From positions 19,208,944 to 19,272,943 of the forward strand of contig OZ026608.1 in assembly GCA_964020085.1 (NCBI GenBank): DNA of 64,000 nt, in the 5' to 3' direction. The stretch's first letter is position 1. Each line of letters begins with the position of its first letter. The notes beneath the pieces are model-generated. The model worked only from the letters and a program-made list of their open reading frames with translations, was not told the origin of the DNA and ran no database searches. This document shows, one piece after another, positions 40,184 through 48,413 of the stretch. This DNA comes from Micromussa lordhowensis. Lineage: Eukaryota > Cnidaria > Anthozoa > Scleractinia > Lobophylliidae. Made by a program: the position numbers and the translations under genes.

Positions 40184-41196
40184 GCTTTCTTGAGGTGTAT
40201 CGTGACGACTGTATTTCCGTCTCCGAACTTCACCAATTCACCTGTTGTCTCAGCCACTTGCACTTCTATTATGTCCAATGTCTCCTTGCGCACAGGAATA
40301 TATTGAATGTGGAGAGGCTCAAAATACTGAGCTCCTTTTCCAGTGCGACTGAAATTGATTTCTCGAAGCAAATCCGTCACTTGGTCCCCCACCACAGAGC
40401 TTCCACCCACGTCGGAATACACGAACAGAGAACGTTTCTCATTCCCTATCACATTCTGAAAGGCACTATTGAAGTTCGTGAAGCGCCAGTTGCAAAACAG
40501 GGACAACTTGAGGACTCCATCTTCGACAACAAAGTAACGCCACCATCTACTATCGGAAGTGTCATTGGGAAAAGTCTTGACGGCGCGGAAGAATTCCATC
40601 TTCATGTTGGGGCCAACGATGTATCCATTTCCTTTCGGTTTGATCCACCCCATTTGAAGTGCCAACTTTTCATTGAAGGACATCAGGTAAGGGTCCCCAA
40701 CACCCTTCACATACGACGTGTCCAATTTGGTGTTGTCCAGTACTAGGTCCTGACCTTCCCACTTGAACTCATAGCTGCACGTTTTCCCGTTAGCAAATTC
40801 TCTCAAGTAACCCGGGGGACTTTTGAAATTTGTGACTTGGGCGAACTTGAAGATGAGGGCTCTCATGAAGCTCAGTCCGTCCACTATGTTGTTGTCGTGC
40901 AGGATGTCTTGAAATGTCAGATTCGTTTCGGCGCTACTCGTGGTGTAACTGTCATCGGATTTCCTTTCCTTGATCAACAACCATTTGGCTCTCAGGAGAG
41001 GATTATCCAATTCCTTGAACGGTTCCAGATTGATGGAGGCATCGGGTAACGAGATGGCACTCAATCCCACTTGCCATCCGGAACCCTCCAAACGTATCGC
41101 TTGAGGTAAACGGATCTTGTAATGATTGGCTTTGTTGTTGGGAAACTCCTTCTTGTTACTGTGACTGGGTAAGGTGAGGTAGAATGGATCACTCAT
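40180..41196 (-). CDS. penton-like minor capsid protein 1
   Basis: 338 aa. The N-terminal motif FYLTLPSHS..EFPNN and GWQVGLSAISLPD, and the C-terminal VGDQVTDLLREI..EPLHIQYIPVR..LDIIEVQVAETTGELVKF, are the pattern of Polinton minor capsid (penton) proteins. Central IVGPNMKMEFF and FVYSDVG are shared with its neighbour 41189-42331. It would occupy vertices. ATG at 41196 overlaps the upstream stop by eight bases. Confidence 0.85.
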   Translation of the reverse strand: MSDPFYLTLPSHSNKKEFPNNKANHYKIRLPQAIRLEGSGWQVGLSAISLPDASINLEPFKELDNPLLRAKWLLIKERKSDDSYTTSSAETNLTFQDILHDNNIVDGLSFMRALIFKFAQVTNFKSPPGYLREFANGKTCSYEFKWEGQDLVLDNTKLDTSYVKGVGDPYLMSFNEKLALQMGWIKPKGNGYIVGPNMKMEFFRAVKTFPNDTSDSRWWRYFVVEDGVLKLSLFCNWRFTNFNSAFQNVIGNEKRSLFVYSDVGGSSVVGDQVTDLLREINFSRTGKGAQYFEPLHIQYIPVRKETLDIIEVQVAETTGELVKFGDGNTVVTIHLKKA

Positions 41197-42331
41197 GCTT
41201 GAAATGCAATGTCACTGTGGTCACTCCCGAGGTGAAGTCCGTCAGAGCACCGGTGTTCTCGGCCACTTGCGTCTCGATAATGTCCAGTACATCGCTGCGC
41301 ACAGGTATATATTGGATATGTTTGGGTTCGAAATAATGCTCTTCGGGATTATAGGGTATTTCTCTCAAGAGATCCGTGATCTGATTTCCCATAATCACAC
41401 TCTGACCCACACTCGAGTACACGTACAAGGAACGTTTAGGAACAACAGTGTGCGTGTGACTTCCAAACGCTTCCTCGAAACTTCGATCCAGGTTCACGAA
41501 CACCCAGTTAATGTACACACTCAGGTACAAAGCGTCAGCATCCGTCTTGAAAAAAAGTTGGTCCCGGTTTCCAATCACATCGGGAGGCGTAGGAACTTCA
41601 TGATTCACAAACTCTTTCCTCAGATTGGGTCCCAACACGTAACTGCGGTACCCCCATTTAATCCATTTCATTTTCTTGGCAAATTCCAGTCCGATCATTA
41701 TAGATGGCCACACACGATTTTTGTCAGTTACTGAACCAATTCCAGCACTGTGCATGGTGCGCGACGTTCTGGAATTGTCCATGAGACACTCTCCGTGATC
41801 CGCGCGACGCATCACCACATACGACAACGCCGGTAAAACATTGTACTCGTAGTTTGGATCCGTGTCCTTGATCTCCACGACTTGATCCGTTCCTTTATTC
41901 TTGTAGCGTGTATCTTGCATCATGCTACTCGATTTATCCACCTCGTAAGTGTCGTCGACCTCGGCTTGATCTCCAAACGACCCCAAATATCGGCGACGTA
42001 TCTCATTCATCAACTCCGTTCCATTCCTTGGGGGTACGGTCAAATCCGATTCTCGGACAGTCACCCATCTCGGACTGACCCACAGACCTGACGAGTCCCA
42101 CTCGGCATACCAATGGAACCGGAACAGAAAAGGATTGGTCAAGTTCATTCGCCTGGTCGTTCGAGGTGTATGCGTGGACAGTGGTAGCGAGACACCACTC
42201 AGTCCCACTTTCCAACCCGGTTCTCGGAACTCAAGTGGATAAGGCAAACGGTTCTTGAAACTGTTCGCTTCATTCGATGGGAACTCCGTCACACACGCAT
42301 TGCTGCTCAATTGCACGTAAAGGTCCTTCAT
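41189..42331 (-). CDS. penton-like minor capsid protein 2
   Basis: 380 aa from the ATG at 42331, chosen because it overlaps the integrase stop as ATGA; the frame is open further up without an ATG. It is a paralogue of 40180-41196, with the same LYVQLSSN..EFPSNEAN start, GWKVGLSGVSLP, VLGPNLRKEF, LYVYSSVGQS and GNQITDLLREI..EPKHIQYIPVR end. It has an extra segment of about 40 residues in the middle. Two divergent penton-like genes in tandem could build different vertices or a hetero-oligomer. Confidence 0.83.
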   Translation of the reverse strand: MKDLYVQLSSNACVTEFPSNEANSFKNRLPYPLEFREPGWKVGLSGVSLPLSTHTPRTTRRMNLTNPFLFRFHWYAEWDSSGLWVSPRWVTVRESDLTVPPRNGTELMNEIRRRYLGSFGDQAEVDDTYEVDKSSSMMQDTRYKNKGTDQVVEIKDTDPNYEYNVLPALSYVVMRRADHGECLMDNSRTSRTMHSAGIGSVTDKNRVWPSIMIGLEFAKKMKWIKWGYRSYVLGPNLRKEFVNHEVPTPPDVIGNRDQLFFKTDADALYLSVYINWVFVNLDRSFEEAFGSHTHTVVPKRSLYVYSSVGQSVIMGNQITDLLREIPYNPEEHYFEPKHIQYIPVRSDVLDIIETQVAENTGALTDFTSGVTTVTLHFKHE

Positions 42332-43389
42332 GGCTTCGTCAACACGTCCTTCTTGTTCAACCAAGTGTCATACTTGTCTGGCCACCCTTTCCAACGCACC
42401 AGCACTTTATCACCTTTGCGTTTGACAATCTTGTCGATCCTAAATAGGTCTTCGTCCTCCACTGTCACCTTCTGCAGATCTTGCGCATAAAATGTACCTT
42501 CGATCGGTGAACCATCCCATTCATTCACCTTATACGTAGGCACTTGACCTTTTCGCACCCCGCGCACCACAAAGACTTCTTCGGTCCAACCGGGCAGATA
42601 CCCTTTCTTGAACTGCCTGAACTTCTTGTTGAGTCTCACGCGATCCCCCACTTTGAACAGGGGTTTCTTCCATTTGCCTTTCTTTCCATAAAGGGTTTCC
42701 CACACTTCGGGGGTATTGGTCAGAGTGACTTCATTCGGGGCTCTCTTGATACTGCGGTGGAACGATCGATTGTAACCTCGTACGAGATCTTGCAAGACCG
42801 GGACAAAGTTCAAGGTGTTCTTCACGGTGAAGTAACGATACAGGCGTTGCTTCAAGGTACGATTGAAACGTTCCACGACACTGGCTTTGGTGTCACCACT
42901 GGTCGAAAAGTGATGAATGTTTTTCTTTTTCATCAAGGCTTGGAAGGTCTTATTGTAAAATTCCTTGCCATCGTCCGTCTGAAGGTTGATCGGCTTTCGT
43001 CCCCCTTTCAAGATCTTGGCCAAGGCATCCGTCACAGCGCGACCCGTCTTGTTCTTCACGGGCTGCACCCAGGCATGTTTTGAAAACACATCCACCACCG
43101 TCAGAAGGTATCGATAGCCTCGATTGTACTTGGCAATATTGATCACTTCGATCAGATCCGCCGTCCACTGTTCGTCGATTCCAAAAACGACCACGGGTGA
43201 AGTGGGAAAACGACGCCGTTGCGGTTTATGCAACGTGTACCCCAAATCTCGTTCCAAGACCTCGCGCGCCCTTTTGAGCGTGATCCCATTGGCCTTGGCA
43301 AAACGGGTCAATCCCCCCAAACTACCGGGTTTGAGGGGGTCGCGATACCGAGCCAACAACGTCCCGGTAGAGGGCTTCTTCTTTTTCAT
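42328..43389 (-). CDS. INT: retrovirus-like integrase with C-terminal chromodomain
   Basis: 353 aa. The catalytic core has Asp78 (WTADLIEV), Asp139 (QTDDGKEF) and Glu173 (ASVVERFNR), about 34 residues between the last two. An SH3-like RVRL segment is at about 255, and a chromodomain closes the protein (FRIDKIVKRKGDKVLVRWKGWP..YDTWL, about 315-348). The integrase inserts the element with a 6-bp stagger; the chromodomain may steer insertion to marked chromatin (inference). ATGA overlaps on both sides place it in the capsid gene run. Confidence 0.93.
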   Translation of the reverse strand: MKKKKPSTGTLLARYRDPLKPGSLGGLTRFAKANGITLKRAREVLERDLGYTLHKPQRRRFPTSPVVVFGIDEQWTADLIEVINIAKYNRGYRYLLTVVDVFSKHAWVQPVKNKTGRAVTDALAKILKGGRKPINLQTDDGKEFYNKTFQALMKKKNIHHFSTSGDTKASVVERFNRTLKQRLYRYFTVKNTLNFVPVLQDLVRGYNRSFHRSIKRAPNEVTLTNTPEVWETLYGKKGKWKKPLFKVGDRVRLNKKFRQFKKGYLPGWTEEVFVVRGVRKGQVPTYKVNEWDGSPIEGTFYAQDLQKVTVEDEDLFRIDKIVKRKGDKVLVRWKGWPDKYDTWLNKKDVLTKP

Positions 43390-43706
43390 AGCAACCGCCA
43401 GAGTTCACGCACGCAGATTCTCCACAGTTCGTAACGACTATCCCGGACTCGCAGATACTTTTCAAATGAATCGGGTTGACGTTTCAACCACATGATATAA
43501 ACGACAAAACGCATCACATTTTTCTCGACATTGGTCTCGTCAAACACTTCCAATGGATCAAACTCACTACTCGGAATATCACCCTCCCCATAGGCAGCAA
43601 ACACTCTTTCGCATTTACTGCACAATCGGACCCAACTCCATCGATCAGACATTCTACGCCACACCTTGGAGAGCTCAGAGCACATCACACTCAATACCAA
43701 AGACAT
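43386..43706 (-). CDS. unrecognised protein, first gene of capsid/integrase run
   Basis: 106 aa if the ATG at 43706 is used; ATGs at 43685 and 43652 are alternatives. It contains one CSKCERVF pair and aromatic, basic helices (VMRFVVYIMWLKRQP, YELWRICVRELWRLL). The stop overlaps the integrase ATG as ATGA. A minus-strand TATATAAG (43744-43737) is about 31 nt before the first ATG, so this gene probably heads the long minus-strand transcript. No homology recognised. Confidence 0.6.
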   Translation of the reverse strand: MSLVLSVMCSELSKVWRRMSDRWSWVRLCSKCERVFAAYGEGDIPSSEFDPLEVFDETNVEKNVMRFVVYIMWLKRQPDSFEKYLRVRDSRYELWRICVRELWRLL

Positions 43707-43736
43707 GACTGAAGTCAAATCAACATTTTTATTCAA

Positions 43737-43744
43737 CTTATATA
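43737..43744 (-). promoter_or_regulatory. TATA box of capsid/integrase gene run
   Basis: TATATAAG on the minus strand, just downstream of the 43814-44638 gene and overlapping its poly(A) region (AATAAA at about 43733-43728). Confidence 0.5.
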
Positions 43745-43813
43745 CATTTTTTTCAAAACCAGGTACAAAAATTGATTGGTTCGTTTTTCAAAAACCAGGT
43801 ACAAAAGAGAGGG

Positions 43814-44638
43814 CTAACGACAGACTTCTTCTTCATCGGACGAGACGAACTCGTCAACCTCAATGTTTCGATCCACGAGAAACTCATCCTCGTAGGATTC
43901 CCAAGAATAATGCTTGCAATTACTATGGCGACAATCACTGCATTGGCCGGGTCTCCAGTTCAAAGCGGCTTCTTCATCCCCATTCACGTAAAAGGTCAGA
44001 CGCATGTCCTCTTTACACGCAACACACAACACTCTACTGTCTTCGTTCAAAGCCTTATAGAAAAAACGATCCTTCCACGCATTACGCTGATGCACGAGCT
44101 CACTCACCACCCCCTCCATTTTACAACACATTTCTCTATAATCACCTCTGTCAATGGTCAACAAGGACTCGAGACGAGTATCATAGGATTGCTCTTTCAA
44201 TCGACTTGCCATGGCTTGACCGAACCTGACGGGCTCCATCAGATCCTGGATAGCATCACGACTCTTGTAATTGAGGTGATCAGGACAAAGCAGACAAATG
44301 CGATCGTCGTCCAAGCTGGGGTCTTTGCAAGGAACGAATTTGAAATCGTCCGTCACCTTCTCACGAGGCAGTATACAACACCACTCACCGCAGAAGAGAT
44401 AGACCCTATCATTCCTCTTCATCAATTCCAAGATCCTATTACCACCCCAAAGCGGACGGCGAGACAAAATAAAATCGGGACTCACTGGAGCGACAGGAAC
44501 ATCTGGGAACAGATTGTCAAACAAAAGCACCGTTGCACCTGTCAAAGGGGGTTCCATGGACCCAAGATCCCTCATCTTCACATCCACCATACGAGTCACC
44601 ACTTCCTTGATCTCGTTATTGTCCGTGTAATACGTCAT
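43814..44638 (-). CDS. Cys-rich acidic protein of unknown function
   Basis: 274 aa from the ATG at 44638. Scattered Cys pairs (CCIL, CLLC, CCKM, CVAC, CSDCRHSNC) suggest zinc binding, and the C-terminal 35 residues are highly acidic (SSDEEEVCR end). No family recognised. A TATAAAA on the minus strand lies at about 44706-44700, some 60 nt before the ATG. The region upstream holds the 43-bp promoter block shared with gene 47838-48251, so the two are probably co-regulated. Confidence 0.65.
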   Translation of the reverse strand: MTYYTDNNEIKEVVTRMVDVKMRDLGSMEPPLTGATVLLFDNLFPDVPVAPVSPDFILSRRPLWGGNRILELMKRNDRVYLFCGEWCCILPREKVTDDFKFVPCKDPSLDDDRICLLCPDHLNYKSRDAIQDLMEPVRFGQAMASRLKEQSYDTRLESLLTIDRGDYREMCCKMEGVVSELVHQRNAWKDRFFYKALNEDSRVLCVACKEDMRLTFYVNGDEEAALNWRPGQCSDCRHSNCKHYSWESYEDEFLVDRNIEVDEFVSSDEEEVCR

Positions 44639-44880
44639 GATGCAGCTGAGACTAACAAGAGGTCAGGTCGAGAATGACGCGACACTGAAAGCGTCGCTCC
44701 TTTTATACTCTACGAAAAACATCACTTTCACTGCGTACCCGTACTTTTTCGATCACGTTCACAAAATCACATTCACTGAGTACGAGTACTTTTTCGATCA
44801 CGCCACGTTTCGTGATTGGTTCTCCCAAAGCATAAATTGAAGCACCCTCATCGCACACAAATCACTTCAAGACAAAAGCC
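44639..44880. promoter_or_regulatory. divergent promoter with 43-bp shared block
   Basis: Lies between the Cys-rich gene (-) and the NLS gene (+). Block 44720-44762 is identical by eye to 48338-48380. GTACTTTTTCGATCACG occurs twice here and twice in the other copy. A GTATAAAAGG box faces the minus gene. Confidence 0.65.
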
Positions 44881-45300
44881 ATGGATGCCAAGACACCAGA
44901 AGGCAGCAGTGCTCAACCTCCTCCCAAACGAAGGAAGACCGAAAACAGCAAGAAGAGAAAGAAGGCAAACCTGACACTAGATTTCAGCAAGCTCAAACCA
45001 GGTAGGACTCAAAGCACCTTAGATCGATGGTTATTCAAACCCAAGTCACCCACGCGCGTTCGGTTCAAGGAACAAGTACTCATAAAAGAAATCATTGGAC
45101 CCTCAGTCAGTTGGACCACAGTAACCCTCAAAGGGTTCTCGCACCGCAATTCCACTTTTGCCAAAAAACGGGCACGCTTAAAACAAGCCATGGCTCACAC
45201 GCATCGCTTGCGAAGACAACGACTCACTCCCAAGAATGCGCGAAGAATCGTTCACATCCTGGAAAGGATGAGACGAGAAAACACGAAACTCGGATACTAA
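44881..45300 (+). CDS. NLS-rich basic protein with PIP-box-like motif (intron-retained form)
   Basis: 139 aa. The N-terminus is Pro/Ser-rich with two basic clusters (PPKRRKTENSKKRKK), a classic bipartite nuclear signal. TQSTLDRWLF (about 43-52) resembles a PCNA-interacting PIP box, though the final aromatic pair is Trp-Leu rather than two aromatics. The C-terminal half is very basic (FAKKRARLKQ, RLRRQRLTPKNARR). It may act on host replication or chromatin (inference). A donor CAG|GTAGGA after 45001 is inside the gene, so this is the form made when the intron is kept. Confidence 0.68.
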   Translation: MDAKTPEGSSAQPPPKRRKTENSKKRKKANLTLDFSKLKPGRTQSTLDRWLFKPKSPTRVRFKEQVLIKEIIGPSVSWTTVTLKGFSHRNSTFAKKRARLKQAMAHTHRLRRQRLTPKNARRIVHILERMRRENTKLGY

Positions 45301-45320
45301 CTGTTCCTTTCTCCATGCAG

Positions 45321-46030
45321 AACCCATAGGAACCATCCTGAATCTGCAGAAACTGCCGCAACACACTGGATCCGACCAGAACCCCCTACACAACCTTCCA
45401 CAACACATAGGAACCCATGAAGGGCCACGATACATAGGAAACGTCCGGGATTTTCCAGATTACAAGAATGATCCAGAGTACGGTGGAACCATCCAGGGAG
45501 GTCTCATGACTCTCCTTGGACCGGTCGAAATACCGCCCACACCCGACGACAAGGGGGAAATCGTCGAAGTACAAGTCTTGGAAGAAGGGAAAGCACCGAA
45601 CGTCGAGGAGGGGGCGTTCGACCCCGACGAATTCTTGAAGAAACTAGAACACTGTCGCTACAGTCCCTACTGTCCCAGGTGTGATGTGCCCATGAACTAT
45701 GGAAGTGTCCCATGCCCCGACGGAAGCATTTTTGAGTATTACAGGTGCCCCACAACGAGATTCAACACCAAGTGTTATGTGACTTGCCCCACCAAGGAAG
45801 CGAAAGAGTACCTGAGACGCGTGAACGAACAGACCCACCCCTGCTACCAAAAGATTGACCCTGCCCGTTTTCGTTGCGATTGCCACAAGTCCTTGGTACT
45901 AGCCACTTCCCACTCAGTCAACAACCCGAATCGACTGTACCTCAAGTGCCCCAAACGCACCTGTAATTTCTTTCAGTGGATCAATGAACAACCCAGAGGC
46001 ATGGCCAGACACATTCTCATGGACAACTGA
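45321..46030 (+). CDS. GRF-type zinc-finger exon, spliced to 44881-45001
   Basis: An ATG-led part begins at 45506, but the frame is open back to 45321, directly behind a TTTCTCCATGCAG acceptor in phase 1. The donor after 45001 is also phase 1, so the spliced protein would be 276 aa with the NLS-rich 40-residue start. The C-terminal domain is a GRF-type finger: CDCHKS, NPNRLYLKCPKRTCNFFQW. An earlier Cys-rich ribbon (YCPRCDVP...YYRCP...CYVTCP) precedes it. GRF fingers bind single-stranded DNA in several repair enzymes; that role here is inferred. Confidence 0.7.
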
Positions 46031-46132
46031 CTTTTTATTGACACTTTTTACATTGTTTTGCCAGGGGCGTTGCTGGTCTTTTTTATTCTAACATTTTTAT
46101 TTGTACATTTTTTATTATTAAAAAACATTTTT

Positions 46133-46711
46133 TCATTGAACAACGTGTCTCAATGTATCGTCTCTATCCAACTGATGACGCATTTCTTCTTGGCCTTCCT
46201 GGTTGAATGTCATAAAATAAAACTCTATCACTTCAATGTGACTTTGGGCGAGTCTTCGCTGACGCGGTTTCAAATGTTGATGAAAAGGCTCGAATCCCCA
46301 ACACATCATCAGCTGCGTAAAAGTCATTCGATCCACTGGTGGTTTTGCCCCCGCACTGAACCAATCAAGGTTAACCCGAATGGCAATGATCGCATTAAAC
46401 AAGTTCCTCGCAAACACTTTCTCCATCCGCGCGTATCTCGACTTCCACCGCGTCCAATTCTCCCGCTCCTTATCGAAGAAGGTGAATATTAAATTCACCA
46501 TAAAGTCCAGCTCACTCGACTTGGCGAAGCGACTGACCTCGACTCGCCCCGCCAACACGTCGCGTATCGCCACACCCGCTTGCTCATATTCGGACACCCA
46601 ATTCGCGTTTATCTCATCACAGGCCTCCTCGTAACTCAGTTCGCCTCGTCTCGGTACGTGCACTGCACTACGCTGCAACTCACGCAACGCCATCCTTTTA
46701 AAAACGCTCAT
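46133..46711 (-). CDS. unrecognised 192-aa early-type protein
   Basis: ATG at 46711, helix-rich, with WTRWKSRYARMEKVF, RNLFNAIIAIRVNLDWF and KPRQRRLAQSHIEV. No Cys pairs and no family recognised. Its divergent promoter is the inverted copy of the one at the left end; it occupies the same side of that module as the RING gene does, so similar timing is likely. A CTATATAG box is at 46754-46761. Confidence 0.6.
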   Translation of the reverse strand: MSVFKRMALRELQRSAVHVPRRGELSYEEACDEINANWVSEYEQAGVAIRDVLAGRVEVSRFAKSSELDFMVNLIFTFFDKERENWTRWKSRYARMEKVFARNLFNAIIAIRVNLDWFSAGAKPPVDRMTFTQLMMCWGFEPFHQHLKPRQRRLAQSHIEVIEFYFMTFNQEGQEEMRHQLDRDDTLRHVVQ

Positions 46712-46953
46712 ACACTGGTCAACAGCAGAGTGACTCTCCGAAACGCCTCTCCAGCTATATAGGATTTCAATCCACCAATCAGAGCGCAGGAAATCGTCAC
46801 GTGGTAAAATCGCCGACTAGGGGGATGGGGGGGTATCCCCCCTTCTTACAACCGACAGGGGACTGGGGTCCAATTTCGGACAACTGTATAAAAAGCGCAG
46901 CGCACTGCTCACTCGCCACTTGCTGAATCAGACAGAGCATCTCGTCAAAAGCC
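46712..46953. promoter_or_regulatory. divergent promoter, right, inverted copy of left one
   Basis: 46774-46880 is the reverse complement of most of 31261-31385. TATAAAAA (46887-46894) serves the + leader at 46954; CTATATAG (46754-46761) serves the - gene. CACGTG is at 46797-46802. Confidence 0.7.
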
Positions 46954-47335
46954 ATGGAAAGCAAACCAGGTGAGTATCGCATTTTCATGGATACAAACAC
47001 TTTTTGGGGTCAGACCCCTCACACTTTTTCTCTCGCTCACAGACAAACATTGTTACGTGTGCAAGCAGACCAGGCCATGCTGTCGTCAACCCCTGTTAGA
47101 ATTGGGAGAACGCGGGCACCATGAAAAGTTCGTACATCCCGTCCAAGGGCCTTTGAGAGATGCCTGGGGGCTGGGCTGCGTGTGGGTCACCTGCTGCCAT
47201 AAGTACCACGGGATGTACTATGATGACGAGACCAAAGTCTACAAACCCATGTACCTGGGGGACAACGAGAAGCAAGCCCTTAACAGAGTCAATCATGTAA
47301 AATCGTTCCTTGCCGACATCGGGCACAATTTTTGA
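46954..47335 (+). CDS. spliced Cys-rich protein (leader + exon a)
   Basis: The 16-nt leader exon (46954-46969) ends CCAG|GTGAGT, phase 1. A 73-nt intron (46970-47042) ends CGCTCACAG, and exon a runs 47043-47335, giving 102 aa. Exon a has CYVCKQTRPCC, a His-rich segment and CCHKYHGMYYDD, a probable zinc-binding fold, then YLGDNEKQALNRV. AATAAA follows at about 47361. Without splicing the leader ATG frame does not connect to the conserved sequence. Function unknown. Confidence 0.68.
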
Positions 47336-47413
47336 ACATGTAATATTTTTGAGCTGTGACACAATAAAAATCATTCTTGAGATTAAAAAGTTGTCTGTCT
47401 TCCTTTTTCACAG

Positions 47414-47748
47414 AAAACAATGACCCTCAAAAAACAAACCAAAATGAGGTAAGACCCTTGGCTTGCAAAATACGGTTAGACGAACCACACCCAGGGGAAG
47501 ACACCACTCTCGTCTATCTACACAATCAGTTCCCTCACTCATGCTACGAACGAACAGACCTATCCCACTTATGGATCTACGGGCGCATCTTCGAAACCAC
47601 TTCGGGCTATCACGGTGAATTCTTCACCCCCGAAAACATGATGTTATCCCTTATCCACTTAGGAGGCAATGAAACAGAGACCCTCAGGATGATGAAGCGT
47701 ATCACACAACAACACTTGTACATTTTATCCTTAAAGGACTGTCAATAA
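47414..47748 (+). CDS. alternative exon b of the 46954 leader
   Basis: The frame opens behind CTTCCTTTTTCACAG in phase 1, matching the leader donor; the spliced protein would be 116 aa. It lacks its own conserved upstream ATG. GYHGEFFTPENMMLSLIHLGGNETETLRMM aligns with KYHGMYYDDETKVYKPMYLGDNEKQALNRV of exon a, so the two exons are old tandem duplicates. AATAAA at about 47764-47769 follows the stop. Confidence 0.64.
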
Positions 47749-47837
47749 CAGTGTTTTATTTTCAAATAAAATTCAGAGTTTTCTATTTACAACATTTTTC
47801 AATGACTCTAACACAGTATTTTCACAGATTTTTTCAA

Positions 47838-48251
47838 TCACTCCTCCTCAGACACAACAGCCACAAAACGTCGGAACGTCGCTTCTGATCTATTCACGTC
47901 TGCACTTCGCCACACCTTCCACGCTTCATCAAAACCATCCGACAGGCGCAGCAAATTCATTGGCTTGTCCCTGAGAGTTTCGTCTCCGCATAGCTTTGCA
48001 CAAAGACCATTTCGGAAACCCTCCATCTCCACAGCAAGACTGTTAACCTCTCTCTTCAGGATCGAGTCCACACAATCATGGACCACCATGCCAAACAACT
48101 CTTCATACGCGGACTCGCCCTCACTCTTGGCAACTTTAGAAACTTCCTTCAGGACACGCTTGCACTCTTTTCCATTTTCTTCCATCTTCGATTTCAGATC
48201 ACTCGCACATGCACGCAGCTCTTCCGCAGTTGGTACTTCAGTGGGCTCCAT
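47838..48251 (-). CDS. acidic helical protein of unknown function
   Basis: 137 aa from the ATG at 48251. Helix-rich (LRACASDLKSKMEENGKECKRVLKEVSKVAK) with a few Cys, acidic end VVSEEE. No family recognised. TATAAAGG on the minus strand at about 48297-48290 is some 40 nt before the ATG, and the 43-bp block shared with the 44639-44880 promoter lies upstream, next to the right TIR. Confidence 0.62.
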   Translation of the reverse strand: MEPTEVPTAEELRACASDLKSKMEENGKECKRVLKEVSKVAKSEGESAYEELFGMVVHDCVDSILKREVNSLAVEMEGFRNGLCAKLCGDETLRDKPMNLLRLSDGFDEAWKVWRSADVNRSEATFRRFVAVVSEEE

Positions 48252-48413
48252 CTCACCAGATCAAAGTGACTCGTCTCGAACCACGAACTCACCTTTATAC
48301 ACACCTTCAAGCGTCGTCATTCGTCAATCAGTCTTGCCATCACTTTCACTGCGTACCCGTACTTTTTCGATCACGTTCACTGAGTACTAGTACTTTTTCG
48401 ATCACGATCACTT
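48252..48413. promoter_or_regulatory. right-end promoter with 43-bp shared block
   Basis: 48338-48380 repeats 44720-44762; a second GTACTTTTTCGATCACG follows before the TIR begins at 48414. It drives the minus-strand gene 47838-48251. Confidence 0.62.
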
